Origin: Pseudomonas sp. 8AS
GTDB lineage: Bacteria > Pseudomonadota > Gammaproteobacteria > Pseudomonadales > Pseudomonadaceae
Direction: 5' to 3'
Assembly (NCBI RefSeq): GCF_902506505.1
Contig: NZ_LR733406.1
Span: 1,351,200-1,415,199 of the forward strand
DNA length: 64,000 bases
The first letter of the stretch is position 1; the number at the start of each line of letters is the position of its first letter. The notes below the pieces were generated by a model. The model saw only the letters and a list, made by a program, of their open reading frames with translations, had not been told where the DNA came from and did not search any database. Of the stretch, positions 42,565-52,089 are shown piece by piece. The position numbers were made by a program, and so were the translations under genes.

Positions 42565-43290
42565 ATGGGTCGTTATGGTTGGCTGGCGGGGTTGATGGTG
42601 CTGACGTCTGCGCTGGCGGCCGAGCCCCTGCATATCGGTTTCGGTACGCACAAGCCGCCCTACGTGTTCGAGGGCGAGGCGCGGGGCCTGGAGTACGACC
42701 TGGTGGCGGCCGCGGCGCGGGAGGCCGGTTTCACCCTGCACGCGCATTATGCGCCGATGGAGCGCCTGCACCTGGCGCTGCGCCGCGGCGACCTGGACGG
42801 CATCGCCACCACAAATCCGCACAGCGGCATACCGGCGCACTACTCGGCGACCTATATCCATTACCACAACGCGGCCGTGGCCCTGAGTTCGCGCGGCTAC
42901 CGGATCAACAGCATCGACGATCTGGCCGGCTACTCGGTGAGCACCTTCCAGCGTGCGCGTTACCTGCTCGGCCCGCAGTTCCAGGCCATGGCCGCCGCCA
43001 ATCCGCGTTACCGCGAGGAAGCGCAGCAGATCAACCGCAACCGCCTGCTGTACAGCGGCCGGGTCGAGGTGGTGGTGGGCGATCCGCGCATCCTGGGTTA
43101 CTTCAATCGCGAGGTGGCGGGGCAGGTGGACACCCGCCAGGCGCTGACCTGGTACCAGGTGCTGCCGGCCACGCCCTACAGCGTCGGCTTTCGCCTGGAT
43201 AAGCAGCGCGCCCGCTTCGACCGCGGCCTTGCGGCGATCCGCGCCAGTGGCGAGTACCTGCGGATCGAGCAGCGCTACGCCGATTACTGA
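42565..43290 (+). CDS. periplasmic solute-binding protein, family 3 (amino-acid type)
   Basis: The 241-residue protein has a short signal peptide ending ALAAEP and the SBP family 3 layout. HIGFGTHKPPYVFEGEARGL is followed by EYDLVAAAAREAGF, the exchange motif ERLHLALRRGDLDGIAT, and a C-terminal EYLRIEQRYADY. No ABC permease lies nearby; stand-alone members often bind amino acids or act as sensors. The start is the ATG at 42565, with GTG six bases earlier as the alternative. Confidence 0.85.
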   Translation: MGRYGWLAGLMVLTSALAAEPLHIGFGTHKPPYVFEGEARGLEYDLVAAAAREAGFTLHAHYAPMERLHLALRRGDLDGIATTNPHSGIPAHYSATYIHYHNAAVALSSRGYRINSIDDLAGYSVSTFQRARYLLGPQFQAMAAANPRYREEAQQINRNRLLYSGRVEVVVGDPRILGYFNREVAGQVDTRQALTWYQVLPATPYSVGFRLDKQRARFDRGLAAIRASGEYLRIEQRYADY

Positions 43291-43300
43291 CGACGAGGCC

Positions 43301-44023
43301 TCAGAACTTCTCGTTCGGCCCCAGGTAGCGCCACTGCCCGACCGGCAGCTTGGCCATGCCGGTGCGGCCGATGCGCAGGCGGCGGATGCCGTCGACCTGC
43401 AGGCCGACGCTTTCGCACATGAAGCGCAGCTGGCCCGGCTGCACCGCCTTGATGGCGAAGCGCAGGCGGTTTTCGCTCTGCCAGCTGACCTTGCACGGCG
43501 CCAGCGTCACGCCCTTGTAACTGAGGCCGAAGGCCAGGCGCTTGAGGCCGTTGCTGGCGATCTCGCCGCTGACCTCGACCACGTATTCGTGCTCCAGCTG
43601 GTCGCCGTCGTCCTTGAGCAGACGGATCACCGAGCGGTTCTGGCTGAACACCAGCAGGCCGCTGGCATCGGTTTCCAGCGGAGTAAGCATGTCCAGGCGG
43701 GTGAAGTGGCGCTGCAGCGGGCGGATGCCGCTGGCATCGCTTGCCATCTGGTTGGCCCGGGTCAGCAACTGCTGCACCGAGTTGGCGCCCAGGCCGCAAC
43801 CCATGCCGGCCGGCTTGTGCAGGAGGATGGTCACCGGCGGCAGGGTTTGTGCCACGGCGCCCGGCAGCAGGGCGATCTGCTCGTCGCGCACCTTGAACTG
43901 CGGCTCTTCCACCACGCGGCCGTCGACGGTGACCCAGCCGTTCTCGATATACAGCTCCGCCTCGCGGCGCGAGCAGGGCAGCTGTTGGGTCAGGCGCTTG
44001 GACAGACGCTCGGGTTCGCTCAT
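43301..44023 (-). CDS. S4-domain pseudouridine synthase (RsuA/RluB/RluF family)
   Basis: The 240-residue protein has an N-terminal S4 RNA-binding domain (RLSKRLTQQLPCSRREAELYIENG) and a catalytic core with Asp119 in LTPLETDASGLLVFSQN. The usual GRLDxxTxGL appears as LDMLTPLETDASGL, which is divergent but keeps the catalytic Asp. The C-terminal QLRFMCESVGLQVDGIRRLRIG matches the family. It modifies uridine in rRNA; the site is not determined. The ATG was preferred to a GTG 15 bases upstream. Confidence 0.88.
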   Translation of the reverse strand: MSEPERLSKRLTQQLPCSRREAELYIENGWVTVDGRVVEEPQFKVRDEQIALLPGAVAQTLPPVTILLHKPAGMGCGLGANSVQQLLTRANQMASDASGIRPLQRHFTRLDMLTPLETDASGLLVFSQNRSVIRLLKDDGDQLEHEYVVEVSGEIASNGLKRLAFGLSYKGVTLAPCKVSWQSENRLRFAIKAVQPGQLRFMCESVGLQVDGIRRLRIGRTGMAKLPVGQWRYLGPNEKF

Positions 44024-44124
44024 GGTGGCTACAGTCACAAAAGGAAATGAAGGCTGATTGTAACCGGCCTGGGCCCGCCGCCGGGACTGTGCGACAAGAA
44101 TGCTGCCATTGAGGAGGAAAACCC

Positions 44125-45270
44125 ATGCTCAAGCACCTGTTACCCGCGGGCCTGTGCTGCCTGCTGCTGGGCTGGTCGCTGCCGGCGCCGGCGCAGGTGG
44201 AGAACAGCGAACTGGGCGAGCTGACGCTGGAGGTGCTGGTGGGCGGCCTGGAGCACCCCTGGGGCCTGGCGTTCCTGCCGGACGGGCAGGGCAGCCTGAT
44301 CAGCGAGCGGCCCGGGCGCCTGCGCTGGCTGGACGGCCAGGGCCGCCTGTCGGCGCCGCTGCGTGGCGTGCCGGCGGTGTTTGCCCAGGGCCAGGGCGGG
44401 CTGCTGGATGTGGCGCTGTCGCCGGATTTCACCCGCGATCGCCTGGTCTACCTCAGCTACGCCGAGGCGGATGCCGGCGGCGAACGGGCCGGCACGGCGG
44501 TCGGCCGCGGCCGGTTGAGCGACGACCAGCTAGCCCTGGAGGGCTTTGCGGTGATCTTCCGCCAGCAGCCCAAGCTGTCCACCGGCATCCACTTCGGTTC
44601 GCGCCTGGTGTTCGATCGCCGCGGCGAACTGTTCATCACCCTGGGCGAGAACGGCCAGCGCGCCACCGCCCAACAGCTGGACAAGCTGCAGGGCAAGCTG
44701 GTGCGCCTGCATGCCGATGGCCGCATTCCGGCGGACAACCCCTTCGTCGCTCGGGCCGGGGCGCGCGGCGAAATCTGGTCCTACGGCCATCGCAATGCCC
44801 AGGGCGCGGCGCTCAATCCCTGGACTGGCCAGCTGTGGCTGCACGAGCACGGCCCGCGCGGTGGCGACGAAATCAACATTCCCCAGGCCGGCAGGAACTA
44901 CGGCTGGCCGCTGGCGACCCACGGCGTCAATTACAGCTTCCTGCCGATTCCCGAGGCCAAAGGCGAGCGGGTGGCCGGCACCGAGCCACCCCATCATGTG
45001 TGGGAAAAGTCGCCGGCGCTCAGCGGCATGGCGTTCTACTCGGCCGAACGTTTCCCGGCCTGGCGGCACAGCCTGTTCATCGGCGCCCTGGCCGGGCAGG
45101 CGCTGATCCGCCTGCAACTGGACGGCGACAGGGTGGTGCACGAGGAACGCCTGCTGGCTGGGCGCGGCTGGCGCATCCGAGACGTGCGCCAGGGGCCCGA
45201 TGGCTACCTCTACCTGCTGACCGACGAGGCCGACGGCCAGCTGCTGCGCCTGGGGCTGCGACAGCCGTAG
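44125..45270 (+). CDS. PQQ-dependent soluble aldose/sugar dehydrogenase (YliI/Asd type)
   Basis: The 381-residue protein has a signal peptide (LKHLLPAGLCCLLLGWSLPAPAQ). The six-bladed propeller pattern includes LEHPWGLAFLPDG, GQGGLLDVALSPDF, FGSRLVFDRRGELFITLGE, YGHRNAQGAALNPWTG and HEHGPRGGDEIN, all typical of glucose/sorbosone dehydrogenase. It oxidises aldoses in the periplasm with PQQ. GAGGAGG precedes the ATG. Its TAG stop lies inside an inverted repeat. Confidence 0.92.
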   Translation: MLKHLLPAGLCCLLLGWSLPAPAQVENSELGELTLEVLVGGLEHPWGLAFLPDGQGSLISERPGRLRWLDGQGRLSAPLRGVPAVFAQGQGGLLDVALSPDFTRDRLVYLSYAEADAGGERAGTAVGRGRLSDDQLALEGFAVIFRQQPKLSTGIHFGSRLVFDRRGELFITLGENGQRATAQQLDKLQGKLVRLHADGRIPADNPFVARAGARGEIWSYGHRNAQGAALNPWTGQLWLHEHGPRGGDEINIPQAGRNYGWPLATHGVNYSFLPIPEAKGERVAGTEPPHHVWEKSPALSGMAFYSAERFPAWRHSLFIGALAGQALIRLQLDGDRVVHEERLLAGRGWRIRDVRQGPDGYLYLLTDEADGQLLRLGLRQP

Positions 45271-45329
45271 GGTGCGCCGTGCACACCGGCGGCCTGTGCG
45301 TGGGTTGCGGTGCGCGCAGCGCACCCTAC
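45267..45329. repeat. 11-base inverted repeat overlapping the sugar dehydrogenase stop
   Basis: GTAGGGTGCGC (45267-45277) and GCGCACCCTAC (45319-45329) are perfect inverted copies flanking a GC-rich loop. The TAG stop (45268-45270) is part of the left arm. It resembles the REP-like hairpin at 33979-34005. Confidence 0.65.
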
Positions 45330-45333
45330 GGGA

Positions 45334-47535
45334 TTAGTGCGCCAGGGTTTCCAGGGTTTCTTCCGCGGCCTGCGCGGCGATCAGTTCCGGCGGCAGCGGC
45401 TCGGTGACCACGCTGAAGTCGCTGATGCGGATGGCGCCGCGGCCTTCGCCGAGCAGGTGGAAGGAGAACGCCTTGCGCGTCTTGGGGTTGTCGAAGTCGA
45501 AGCTCAGCGTCACCGTCTTGCCGCGCTGCAGGGCCGGCAGCTCGGGGATGCTCAGTTGCACGTCGCGGTCGAATTCCTTGGTCTTCAGGCGCAGGCTGGC
45601 GCCATGGCGGTCGAGGCGCACGGCCTCGATCTTCAGGGTCACGCGGGTGCGCGTGCCTTCGGGCATTTCCAGGTATTGCGCGCCGATCAGGTTGTCCGCC
45701 CAGTCATCACGTGCCTCGGTTTTCAGGTCGATGCGCTCGCGGTTGGCAAACTGGTAGCGCTGGCCGACCTGGCCGCCGCTGATCGACTGGTCGAGCAGGG
45801 CGGCGCGCTGGCTGACCAGGCGCGCCTGCTTGCCGCTGATACGCCCGAGGTACTCGGCCTGGTCGGCAATGAAGCCCTTGCTGGTATAGCGCCGGCAGAC
45901 CTGCTGGAAGTTGCATTCGGTGAACACGGCGCCGTCGTGCTGGCGCAGCATGCCGTTGGTGTAGGACATGATCTCGCGGCTGCTGCTGTAGTCGCGAAAC
46001 AGCGAGCGTCCGGCGATGTTGTCCGGCACCGGCAGGGCGAAGTAGTCGAGCACCGAGGCGGTCAGGTCGACATGGCCATAGACGCCGGGCTTGACCCTGG
46101 GCAGGGCGGCCTGGTCGGGCGCCAGCACCAGGTTGAAGCCCCAGGCCGAAGCCAGGCGCACGTTTTCCAGGCCGTGGGACTCGTCGGAGGTGACGATCAC
46201 CAGGGTGTCCTTGAGCACGCCCTGTTTTTCCAGACCCTCGAGGAAGTCGGCCACGGCGTCGTCCAGGTAGCCGATGGCGGCCTGCTTGGCGGTGGGGTAG
46301 CGCTCCAGGTATTGCTTGGGCGCGGAGTAGGGCTGGTGGGTACCGACGGTGAGCAGGGTGAGCATCCACGGCTGCTTGTGCTTGCGCAGCTGGGTCACGT
46401 ACTTCAGCGCGCCCTCGAAGTAGGCCTTGTCGTCCATGCCCCAGGGGAATTCCAGGTAGGGCTTGTTGCGGAACCACTCGCGGCCGTGGGTCTGCTGGAA
46501 ACCCATCTGCGGCATGATCTGGTCCTTGGCCATGAAGCGCAGTCCAGCGCCCTGCAGGAAGTGGGTGCTGAAGCCCTGGGAGCGCATCTGCGCCGGCAGG
46601 CACTGCTCGCTGCGCGCCTGGTTGTTGAGCAGTTCGACGCCCTTGGGCGTGCCCGAGTCGAGCTTGCTGTAGTCGCCGCAGAGCATGGCATACAGGCCAC
46701 GGATGGTCTGGTGGCTGTGCAGCACGTAGTCGGGGGTGGTCATGCTGCGCTCGGCCCACTGGCTCAGGCGCGGCATCAGCTCTTCGCTGTAGCTGCTGCC
46801 GAGCGCCGCGCGGTTGGCGGCGATATAGGCCCCGGGAATGCCTTCCAGGGTGACGATCAGCACGTTGCGCGCCTTGCCGGCGCCGGCCAGCAGCGGCGTA
46901 CCGGAGAGGTCCAGTTTGCTCAGGTCGGCGATATCCGGCGGGCTGCTGGCGTCGTCGCCGTCGAGCCAGTCCTCGACGCCGAGCTGGGCGCGGTTGAGGC
47001 TTTCCGCCAGGAGCTTGTGCGGCAGGTTGAACTGCTGCCACTGGTCGGCTTCGCTGGGGTTGAAACGCTGGTCGGCGGCGTGGCCCAGCAGCAGGGCCAG
47101 CGGCACGGCCAGGCTGTAGCGCGGCAGTGCCGGCCAGCGCTTGCGCCCGCTGAGCAGGCAGGCCAGGGCGGCGCCGATCAGGGCGATGGCCAGCGCGGGA
47201 TAGGTGATTCCGGCGCCCTGGGTGGAGCGGCCGACGAACTGCGGGTCACTCAGGTATTTCAGGTCGCCCGGCTCGGGCATGCGGCCCACGGCCGCGACCA
47301 GCTCGGCGTTGCCCAGCAGCATCAGGCCCCAGGCCAGTATCAGCGGCACCGCCAGCAGCGGCCGGCGGTAGCTGAGCAGCAGCAACAGGCTGCCGATGCC
47401 GAGGTCGGACAGGTAGCCGGCCAGGCTCGACCAGCCCAGCCAATAGCGACTGGCAATCGGCAGGATAATGAACAGCAAGCCGAGGGCGCAGAGCGACACG
47501 GCAGGGTATGGCAGCCAGCGGCTGAAGGGACGCAC
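45334..47535 (-). CDS. LTA synthase family membrane sulfatase/phosphoglycerol transferase-like enzyme
   Basis: The 733-residue protein has about five N-terminal membrane helices (to residue 150), then an extracytoplasmic sulfatase-fold domain. The fold starts VLIVTLEGIPG, with the probable nucleophile Thr277 in HSHQTIRGLYAML, and continues through VGTHQPYS, VTSDESHGLEN and GVYGHVDLTASVLDYF. Residues about 600-715 look like a beta-sandwich. In Gram-negative bacteria relatives include OpgB and phosphoethanolamine transferases, so modification of periplasmic glucans or envelope glycans is inferred. It is divergent from the S1-domain gene. Confidence 0.88.
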   Translation of the reverse strand: MRPFSRWLPYPAVSLCALGLLFIILPIASRYWLGWSSLAGYLSDLGIGSLLLLLSYRRPLLAVPLILAWGLMLLGNAELVAAVGRMPEPGDLKYLSDPQFVGRSTQGAGITYPALAIALIGAALACLLSGRKRWPALPRYSLAVPLALLLGHAADQRFNPSEADQWQQFNLPHKLLAESLNRAQLGVEDWLDGDDASSPPDIADLSKLDLSGTPLLAGAGKARNVLIVTLEGIPGAYIAANRAALGSSYSEELMPRLSQWAERSMTTPDYVLHSHQTIRGLYAMLCGDYSKLDSGTPKGVELLNNQARSEQCLPAQMRSQGFSTHFLQGAGLRFMAKDQIMPQMGFQQTHGREWFRNKPYLEFPWGMDDKAYFEGALKYVTQLRKHKQPWMLTLLTVGTHQPYSAPKQYLERYPTAKQAAIGYLDDAVADFLEGLEKQGVLKDTLVIVTSDESHGLENVRLASAWGFNLVLAPDQAALPRVKPGVYGHVDLTASVLDYFALPVPDNIAGRSLFRDYSSSREIMSYTNGMLRQHDGAVFTECNFQQVCRRYTSKGFIADQAEYLGRISGKQARLVSQRAALLDQSISGGQVGQRYQFANRERIDLKTEARDDWADNLIGAQYLEMPEGTRTRVTLKIEAVRLDRHGASLRLKTKEFDRDVQLSIPELPALQRGKTVTLSFDFDNPKTRKAFSFHLLGEGRGAIRISDFSVVTEPLPPELIAAQAAEETLETLAH

Positions 47536-47761
47536 AGGAGCTCCTGAGATCGGACAGCGAGAATCCGTGTAGCTATGACCAGTTCGGCGAGCCGAAGTTG
47601 CTGCCTGCCATGATTCTGAAACATGACCGTGTTACGCGCCAGTGGCGAATGTGCGGCTAACCGGCCGCAGGCGGTGAGCGGGCGCCGGCCATTCGCCTGT
47701 CGGGGCAGCGCGCGGCAGTGGCAACGGGTAGAATGCCGGCCTTGCAGACAAGGTGGTGAAC

Positions 47762-48598
47762 ATGGCTCTGATCGGGCGCTACAACTCATTGCAGGTGGTC
47801 AAGCAGGCCGATTTCGGCCTCTATCTGGACGGCGGCGCCGACGGCGAGATCCTCCTGCCCAACCGCTACGTGCCCAAGGGCGAACCGAGCGAAGTCGGCG
47901 ACTGGCTCAACGTGTTCGTCTACCTGGACAGCGAAGACCGCATCATTGCCACCACCGAACGGCCCAAGGTCCAGGTGGGCGGCTTCGCCAGCCTCAAGGT
48001 GGTCGAGATCAACCGGGTCGGCCTGTTCCTCGACTGGGGCCTGCCCAAGGACCTGCTCCTGCCGCATTCGGAAGAGAAGCGCCCGCTGCAGGTCGGCGAC
48101 TACTGCGTGGTGCATGTCTACCTGGATAAACGCACCAAGCGCATCACCGCCACCGCGCGCCTGGACCGCTACCTGGACAACACGTCGCCGCGCTACAAGG
48201 TCGGCGAGGCCGTGGATCTGCTGGTGGTGGAGCAGACCGACATGGGCTTCAAGGCCATCATCAACAACCAGCACTGGGGCCTGATCCACAAGAACGAGGC
48301 GTTCAAGTTCCTGCGCAGCGGCATGCAGGAGAAGGGCTTCATCAAGGAACTGCGCGCCGACGGCAAGATCAGCCTGAGCCTGCAGCCGGTCGGCCAGGCC
48401 GCCGCCAGCAGCCTCAGCGAGCAGATCCTGGCCCGCCTGCGCGAGCAGGGTGGCAGCCTGGCGCTGAGCGACAAGAGCGAGCCGGCAGCCATCACCCAGG
48501 CGTTCGGGGTGAGCAAGGGCAACTTCAAGAAGGCCATCGGCGGCCTGTTCAAGCAGGGGCTGATCGTCATTCACGACGACCGCATCGAGCTGGTCTGA
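47762..48598 (+). CDS. CvfB-like S1-domain RNA-binding protein
   Basis: The 278-residue protein has tandem S1-type beta-barrels (residues about 3-65, 70-130, 145-210) with DFGLYLDGGADGEILLPNRY and VGLFLDWGLPKDLLLPHSEE. A C-terminal winged helix (about 220-278) carries GGSLALSDKSEPAAITQAFG. This matches CvfB/YitL, which binds RNA and affects virulence gene expression in Gram-positives. AAGG precedes the ATG. TAGAAT upstream is a likely -10. Confidence 0.9.
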   Translation: MALIGRYNSLQVVKQADFGLYLDGGADGEILLPNRYVPKGEPSEVGDWLNVFVYLDSEDRIIATTERPKVQVGGFASLKVVEINRVGLFLDWGLPKDLLLPHSEEKRPLQVGDYCVVHVYLDKRTKRITATARLDRYLDNTSPRYKVGEAVDLLVVEQTDMGFKAIINNQHWGLIHKNEAFKFLRSGMQEKGFIKELRADGKISLSLQPVGQAAASSLSEQILARLREQGGSLALSDKSEPAAITQAFGVSKGNFKKAIGGLFKQGLIVIHDDRIELV

Positions 48599-48632
48599 GC
48601 CGCGCTCGGGCTTATCGGGTGCGCCGCCTGAA

Positions 48633-49601
48633 TCAGGGTTTGCGCGCCACCAGCACGGCGCGGGTCGGCGCCGGCAGGCCTTCGACGGTGCGGCCGTGGT
48701 CGGCCGGGTCGAGGAAGTCCGGCAGCGACTGGAAGCGCATCCAGTCGGTGGCGCGCTGTTCCTCGACGCTGGTCACCGACACGTCCACGCACTGCACATC
48801 GACGAAACCGGCGCGGCGTAGCCACAGTTCCAGGGCCGGCACCGAGGGCAGGAACCAGACGTTGCGCATCATCGCGTAGCGATCTTCCGGCACCAGCACC
48901 TGCTGGGCATCGCCTTCCACCACCAGGGTTTCCAGCACCAGTTCGCCGTCCTTGCGCAGGCAGTCCTTCAATTCCAGCAGGTGGTCGATGGGCGAGCGGC
49001 GGTGGTACAGCACGCCCATGGAGAACACCGTGTCGAAACCTTCGAGTTTGGCCGGTAGTTCTTCCAGGGCCAGCGGCAGGTGCCAGGCCGGCAGGTCCGG
49101 CAGGTAGTGTTTCACCGCGAGGAACTGGTTGAGAAACAGCCAGTTGGGGTCGACGCCGACCACGCTGCCAGCGCCGGCGCCGAGCATGCGCCACAGGTAG
49201 TAACCGTTACCGCAGCCTACATCGAGGATGCGCTTGTTCTTCAGGTCCAGGTGCGGGGCGACCCGCGACCATTTCCAGTCCGAGCGCCATTCGGTGTCGA
49301 TATGCACGCCGAACAGGTCGAACGGGCCCTTGCGCCAGGGGATCAGGCCCTGCAGGGCGCCGAGCAGCTGGGCGCGAGTGGCTTCATCGCAGGGGCCGTC
49401 GAGCAGCAGCTGCTCGCGCAGTTCCTGGCGTTCGGCCTGCAGTGCCGGCAGGCTCTGCACGGCGGCGTACCAGCGCTGCAGGTCGCCGTGGCCGATGGCC
49501 AGCTTGGCGTCGATCTGTGCCGGCAGGTCGGCCGCCCAGTCCTGCAGCGGGCTGCCGGCCAGGGTCTGTTGCAGGGCGTCGAGGTCGAGGGCGGCGATCA
49601 C
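48633..49601 (-). CDS. cmoB: tRNA U34 carboxymethyltransferase CmoB
   Basis: The 322-residue protein matches Cmo[21 protein letters not shown] is highly characteristic, followed by the SAM motif [16 protein letters not shown] and [20 protein letters not shown]. It converts ho5U34 to cmo5U34 using carboxy-SAM. The start is a GTG that overlaps the cmoA stop (GTGA), so translation is coupled to cmoA, the carboxy-SAM synthase. Confidence 0.96.
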   Translation of the reverse strand: MIAALDLDALQQTLAGSPLQDWAADLPAQIDAKLAIGHGDLQRWYAAVQSLPALQAERQELREQLLLDGPCDEATRAQLLGALQGLIPWRKGPFDLFGVHIDTEWRSDWKWSRVAPHLDLKNKRILDVGCGNGYYLWRMLGAGAGSVVGVDPNWLFLNQFLAVKHYLPDLPAWHLPLALEELPAKLEGFDTVFSMGVLYHRRSPIDHLLELKDCLRKDGELVLETLVVEGDAQQVLVPEDRYAMMRNVWFLPSVPALELWLRRAGFVDVQCVDVSVTSVEEQRATDWMRFQSLPDFLDPADHGRTVEGLPAPTRAVLVARKP

Positions 49602-50341
49602 GGCAGGGCCACCAGCGAGGCGAAGTTGAGGCACTGGAACCAGGGCACCACCTGGCTGAAGCCGGCGGCGAGCAGACGCTCGCGGTGCTGCTCCAGGCTG
49701 TCCGGCTTCATCACGTTTTCCAGGGCGCTGCGCTTCTGGGCGATTTCCAGCTCGCTGTAGCCGTTGGCGCGCTTGAAGGCGATGTGCAGCTCGGTGAGCA
49801 GGGCGTTCTGCTGCTCGTCCTCGAAACGCAGCTTCTCCGAGAGGATCAGCGCGCCGCCCGGCAGCAGGGCCTGGCGGATGCGCGTGAGCAGAGGCAGGCG
49901 TTGCTCGGGCTCGATGAATTGCAGGGTGAAGTTGAGCGCCACCAGGGAAGTCGGGGCGAACTCCAGGGCGAGGATGTCGCCTTCGCGCACCTCCACCGGC
50001 AGCAGTTCCTGGAACATCGAGTCCTGGGCATGCAGGTACTCGCGGCAGCGCTCGACCATGGCGTGCGAGTTGTCCACCGCGATCACCCGGCAGCCTTCCG
50101 TGCGCACATGCCGGCGCAGGGCCTGGGTCACCGCGCCGAGCGAGCTGCCCAGGTCGTACAGCGCCGAGTTGGGCTGGGCGAACTGCGCGGCCAGCACGCC
50201 GATGTTCTCGACTATGGTCGGGTAACCGGGCACCGAGCGCTTGATCATGTCCGGGAACACCCGTACCACGTCCTCGTTGAAGGTGAAGTCCTGCAACTCG
50301 GCATGGGGCTGGGCGAAGAGGCGATCGGGCTGGGTGGTCAC
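49598..50341 (-). CDS. cmoA: carboxy-S-adenosyl-L-methionine synthase CmoA
   Basis: The 247-residue protein matches Cmo[21 protein letters not shown] is the family signature, followed by the SAM-binding region [18 protein letters not shown] and [10 protein letters not shown]. It makes carboxy-SAM from SAM and prephenate. The start codon is GTG with CGGAA upstream. It is the first gene of the cmoA-cmoB pair. Confidence 0.96.
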   Translation of the reverse strand: MTTQPDRLFAQPHAELQDFTFNEDVVRVFPDMIKRSVPGYPTIVENIGVLAAQFAQPNSALYDLGSSLGAVTQALRRHVRTEGCRVIAVDNSHAMVERCREYLHAQDSMFQELLPVEVREGDILALEFAPTSLVALNFTLQFIEPEQRLPLLTRIRQALLPGGALILSEKLRFEDEQQNALLTELHIAFKRANGYSELEIAQKRSALENVMKPDSLEQHRERLLAAGFSQVVPWFQCLNFASLVALP

Positions 50342-50409
50342 GGCAATTCCGGGCGTTCTGGCGAAAAGGCCGGCATTTTAGCCAAGAGCCGGCCCGGGCC
50401 CAACCACCA

Positions 50410-50982
50410 TCACTTCAACTGGTCGGAAAAGAACTCACCGGCGCCCTGCAGCGGGCCCAGCGGGTTGCGCTTGACCTCGTAGCGGCGGATGTTCGGCTCG
50501 CCGTTGCTGACCTTGTGCACCAGCACGTCGTCGACCAGCACGAACACCGCGCGGAAGGTCCAGCCCTGCAGCTCGCGCTGCTTGCGGAAGTTCAGCACGT
50601 CGGCCCAGAAGCTGCCGACCCGCTGGGTGTCGGTTTTGTTGAATTCGAAGGCGTAGCCGATGCAGCGGTCCTTGGCCTCCAGGCACTGGATCAGGCTGGA
50701 CGGCAGGTAATCGATGGGCACGTTGGGCTGCACGAACATCAGGCGCAGGTCGATGAACGAGAGCATCTTGCCGTTGCCCTGAGCCAGGGGATCGAAGCCC
50801 AGGGAGAACAGCTCCGTGCGCGTGGTCTTGCCGGGCACGGCCTGGGAGTAGCGGACTTCCGCATCGAGATAGTCGCTGAACGGCGAAATCGCCTCGGCGC
50901 GTTCGCTGGGCAGCAGGCTGCTGCAACCTGTCAGGCCCAGCAATGGGAACAGCATGATGACCCATGTGTGGCCGCGCATCAT
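50410..50982 (-). CDS. lipoprotein of unknown function
   Basis: The 190-residue protein has a lipoprotein signal with lipobox LTGC at about residues 17-20. The residue after Cys is Ser, which favours the outer membrane. The mature domain has two further Cys in [22 protein letters not shown] precedes two possible ATGs three bases apart. I do not recognise the family. It is separated from cmoA by 68 bases on the same strand. Confidence 0.83.
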   Translation of the reverse strand: MMRGHTWVIMLFPLLGLTGCSSLLPSERAEAISPFSDYLDAEVRYSQAVPGKTTRTELFSLGFDPLAQGNGKMLSFIDLRLMFVQPNVPIDYLPSSLIQCLEAKDRCIGYAFEFNKTDTQRVGSFWADVLNFRKQRELQGWTFRAVFVLVDDVLVHKVSNGEPNIRRYEVKRNPLGPLQGAGEFFSDQLK

Positions 50983-51330
50983 CCTCTCCTGATTAGCCTT
51001 ACCTTCTCTCTATAGACGATTTGGCGAAGGCCTGCCGTCTCAAAAATTGGACACAGGGTAAAGGTTTGTTACACCCGTACCAGGCTCCGGATGGCGCGGG
51101 CCGAGGGGGCTGGCGATGGGGATGTCAGGGGATCGCTTGAAGGCGGTCGGCCGGCCAATGGATGCTCGTCCCAGAGCCTTGGCACGTGGCTGGCGCGGCT
51201 TGCTCAGGGGTGCCGCCGCGGGCTTGCCCAACGCCCTTGTTGGGGTGTCTTTCCCGACGAACGGAGACACGGGCCACCCTTGCCCAAGGGCTTGCGAGCA
51301 ACCAGCTGCCCCGGCGGGTCGTCCGTCCCG
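50983..51330. other. 348-base intergenic stretch with several hairpins, no supported gene
   Basis: I see no supported gene. Stems include CCCAAC with GTTGGG near 51226-51241 and CCCTTG with CAAGGG near 51277-51290. A minus-strand 76-codon frame (51040-51270) is Pro/Arg-rich and low-complexity. Its tail (TGVTNLYPVSNF) resembles spurious translations I recall from a dispersed Pseudomonas repeat. Confidence 0.45.
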
Positions 51331-51984
51331 CTAGGGGCGAGGCCGGCTCGGTGGCAGGGCCAGCACCGAGGCGGCGATGCCCCACTGGCCCAGCCAGTAG
51401 CTGAGGATGATGGCGTAGCGGGCGCCTTCGAAGGGGGCGACGAAACGGTTGAGGCCGATCAGGCTGTCCGACAGCACGAACAGCAATGCGCCACCGGCGG
51501 CCTGCCAGTTCGAGCGGGCGCTGCCGGCCGTGCCTAGGCGGGCCAGGGCGCGCCAGAGCATGCAGCCGATGGCCAGGCTGTAGACGGCGACCGGCAGCAG
51601 CAGTTCGCCCAGATCGGCGCTGGCCAGCAGGGCGAACATGCCGCCGGCGACCAGGCCGGCCAGCAGCAGGGCGACTGGGGCCGGGCGCCGGCAGGCGCCG
51701 AGGTAGGCAACCAGGTAGGCCAGGTGGGCGAGCAGGAACGCGCCGAGGCCGAAGACGAACAGGTCGGCCGGCCACTCCAGCAGCAGGTCGCCGACCAGGG
51801 ACAGCAACAGGCCGCTGCCGATCCAGCGCCGGTAGGCACTCGGCGGTGCCGTGCGCAGCCACAGCAGCAGGGCGATTAGCGGCAGGGGTTTGCTCAGCAG
51901 GCACAGGCTCTTGAGTTCGAGTTGCAGGCCGAGCAGGAACAGGGCAACGCCGCCGAGGGCGAGCAGGCAGGCAAACAGGCGCAT
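51331..51984 (-). CDS. YhhN family membrane protein (lysoplasmalogenase-like)
   Basis: The 217-residue protein has about eight membrane helices. Family landmarks are KSLCLLSKPLPLIALLLW, SLVGDLLLEWP, LFVLSDSLIGLNRF and SYWLGQWGIA, including the conserved acidic residues in GD and SDS. Eukaryotic and some bacterial members hydrolyse lysoplasmalogen; the bacterial substrate here is unknown. Confidence 0.88.
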   Translation of the reverse strand: MRLFACLLALGGVALFLLGLQLELKSLCLLSKPLPLIALLLWLRTAPPSAYRRWIGSGLLLSLVGDLLLEWPADLFVFGLGAFLLAHLAYLVAYLGACRRPAPVALLLAGLVAGGMFALLASADLGELLLPVAVYSLAIGCMLWRALARLGTAGSARSNWQAAGGALLFVLSDSLIGLNRFVAPFEGARYAIILSYWLGQWGIAASVLALPPSRPRP

Positions 51985-52089
51985 GGGGTGGGCTCTCGTT
52001 TTTGCCCATTATTGCCGCCGGGCGCCGCGCGGGGCGGGCCCTGCACGCCAGGGCGAGCGGCCAATGGCGTCAGCGCGCTGCCAGCCGGC

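Noticed and set aside
51040..51270. 76-codon minus-strand frame
   Set aside because: Low-complexity Pro/Arg/Ala composition, no ribosome site and possible repeat origin. Reported only as an intergenic region.
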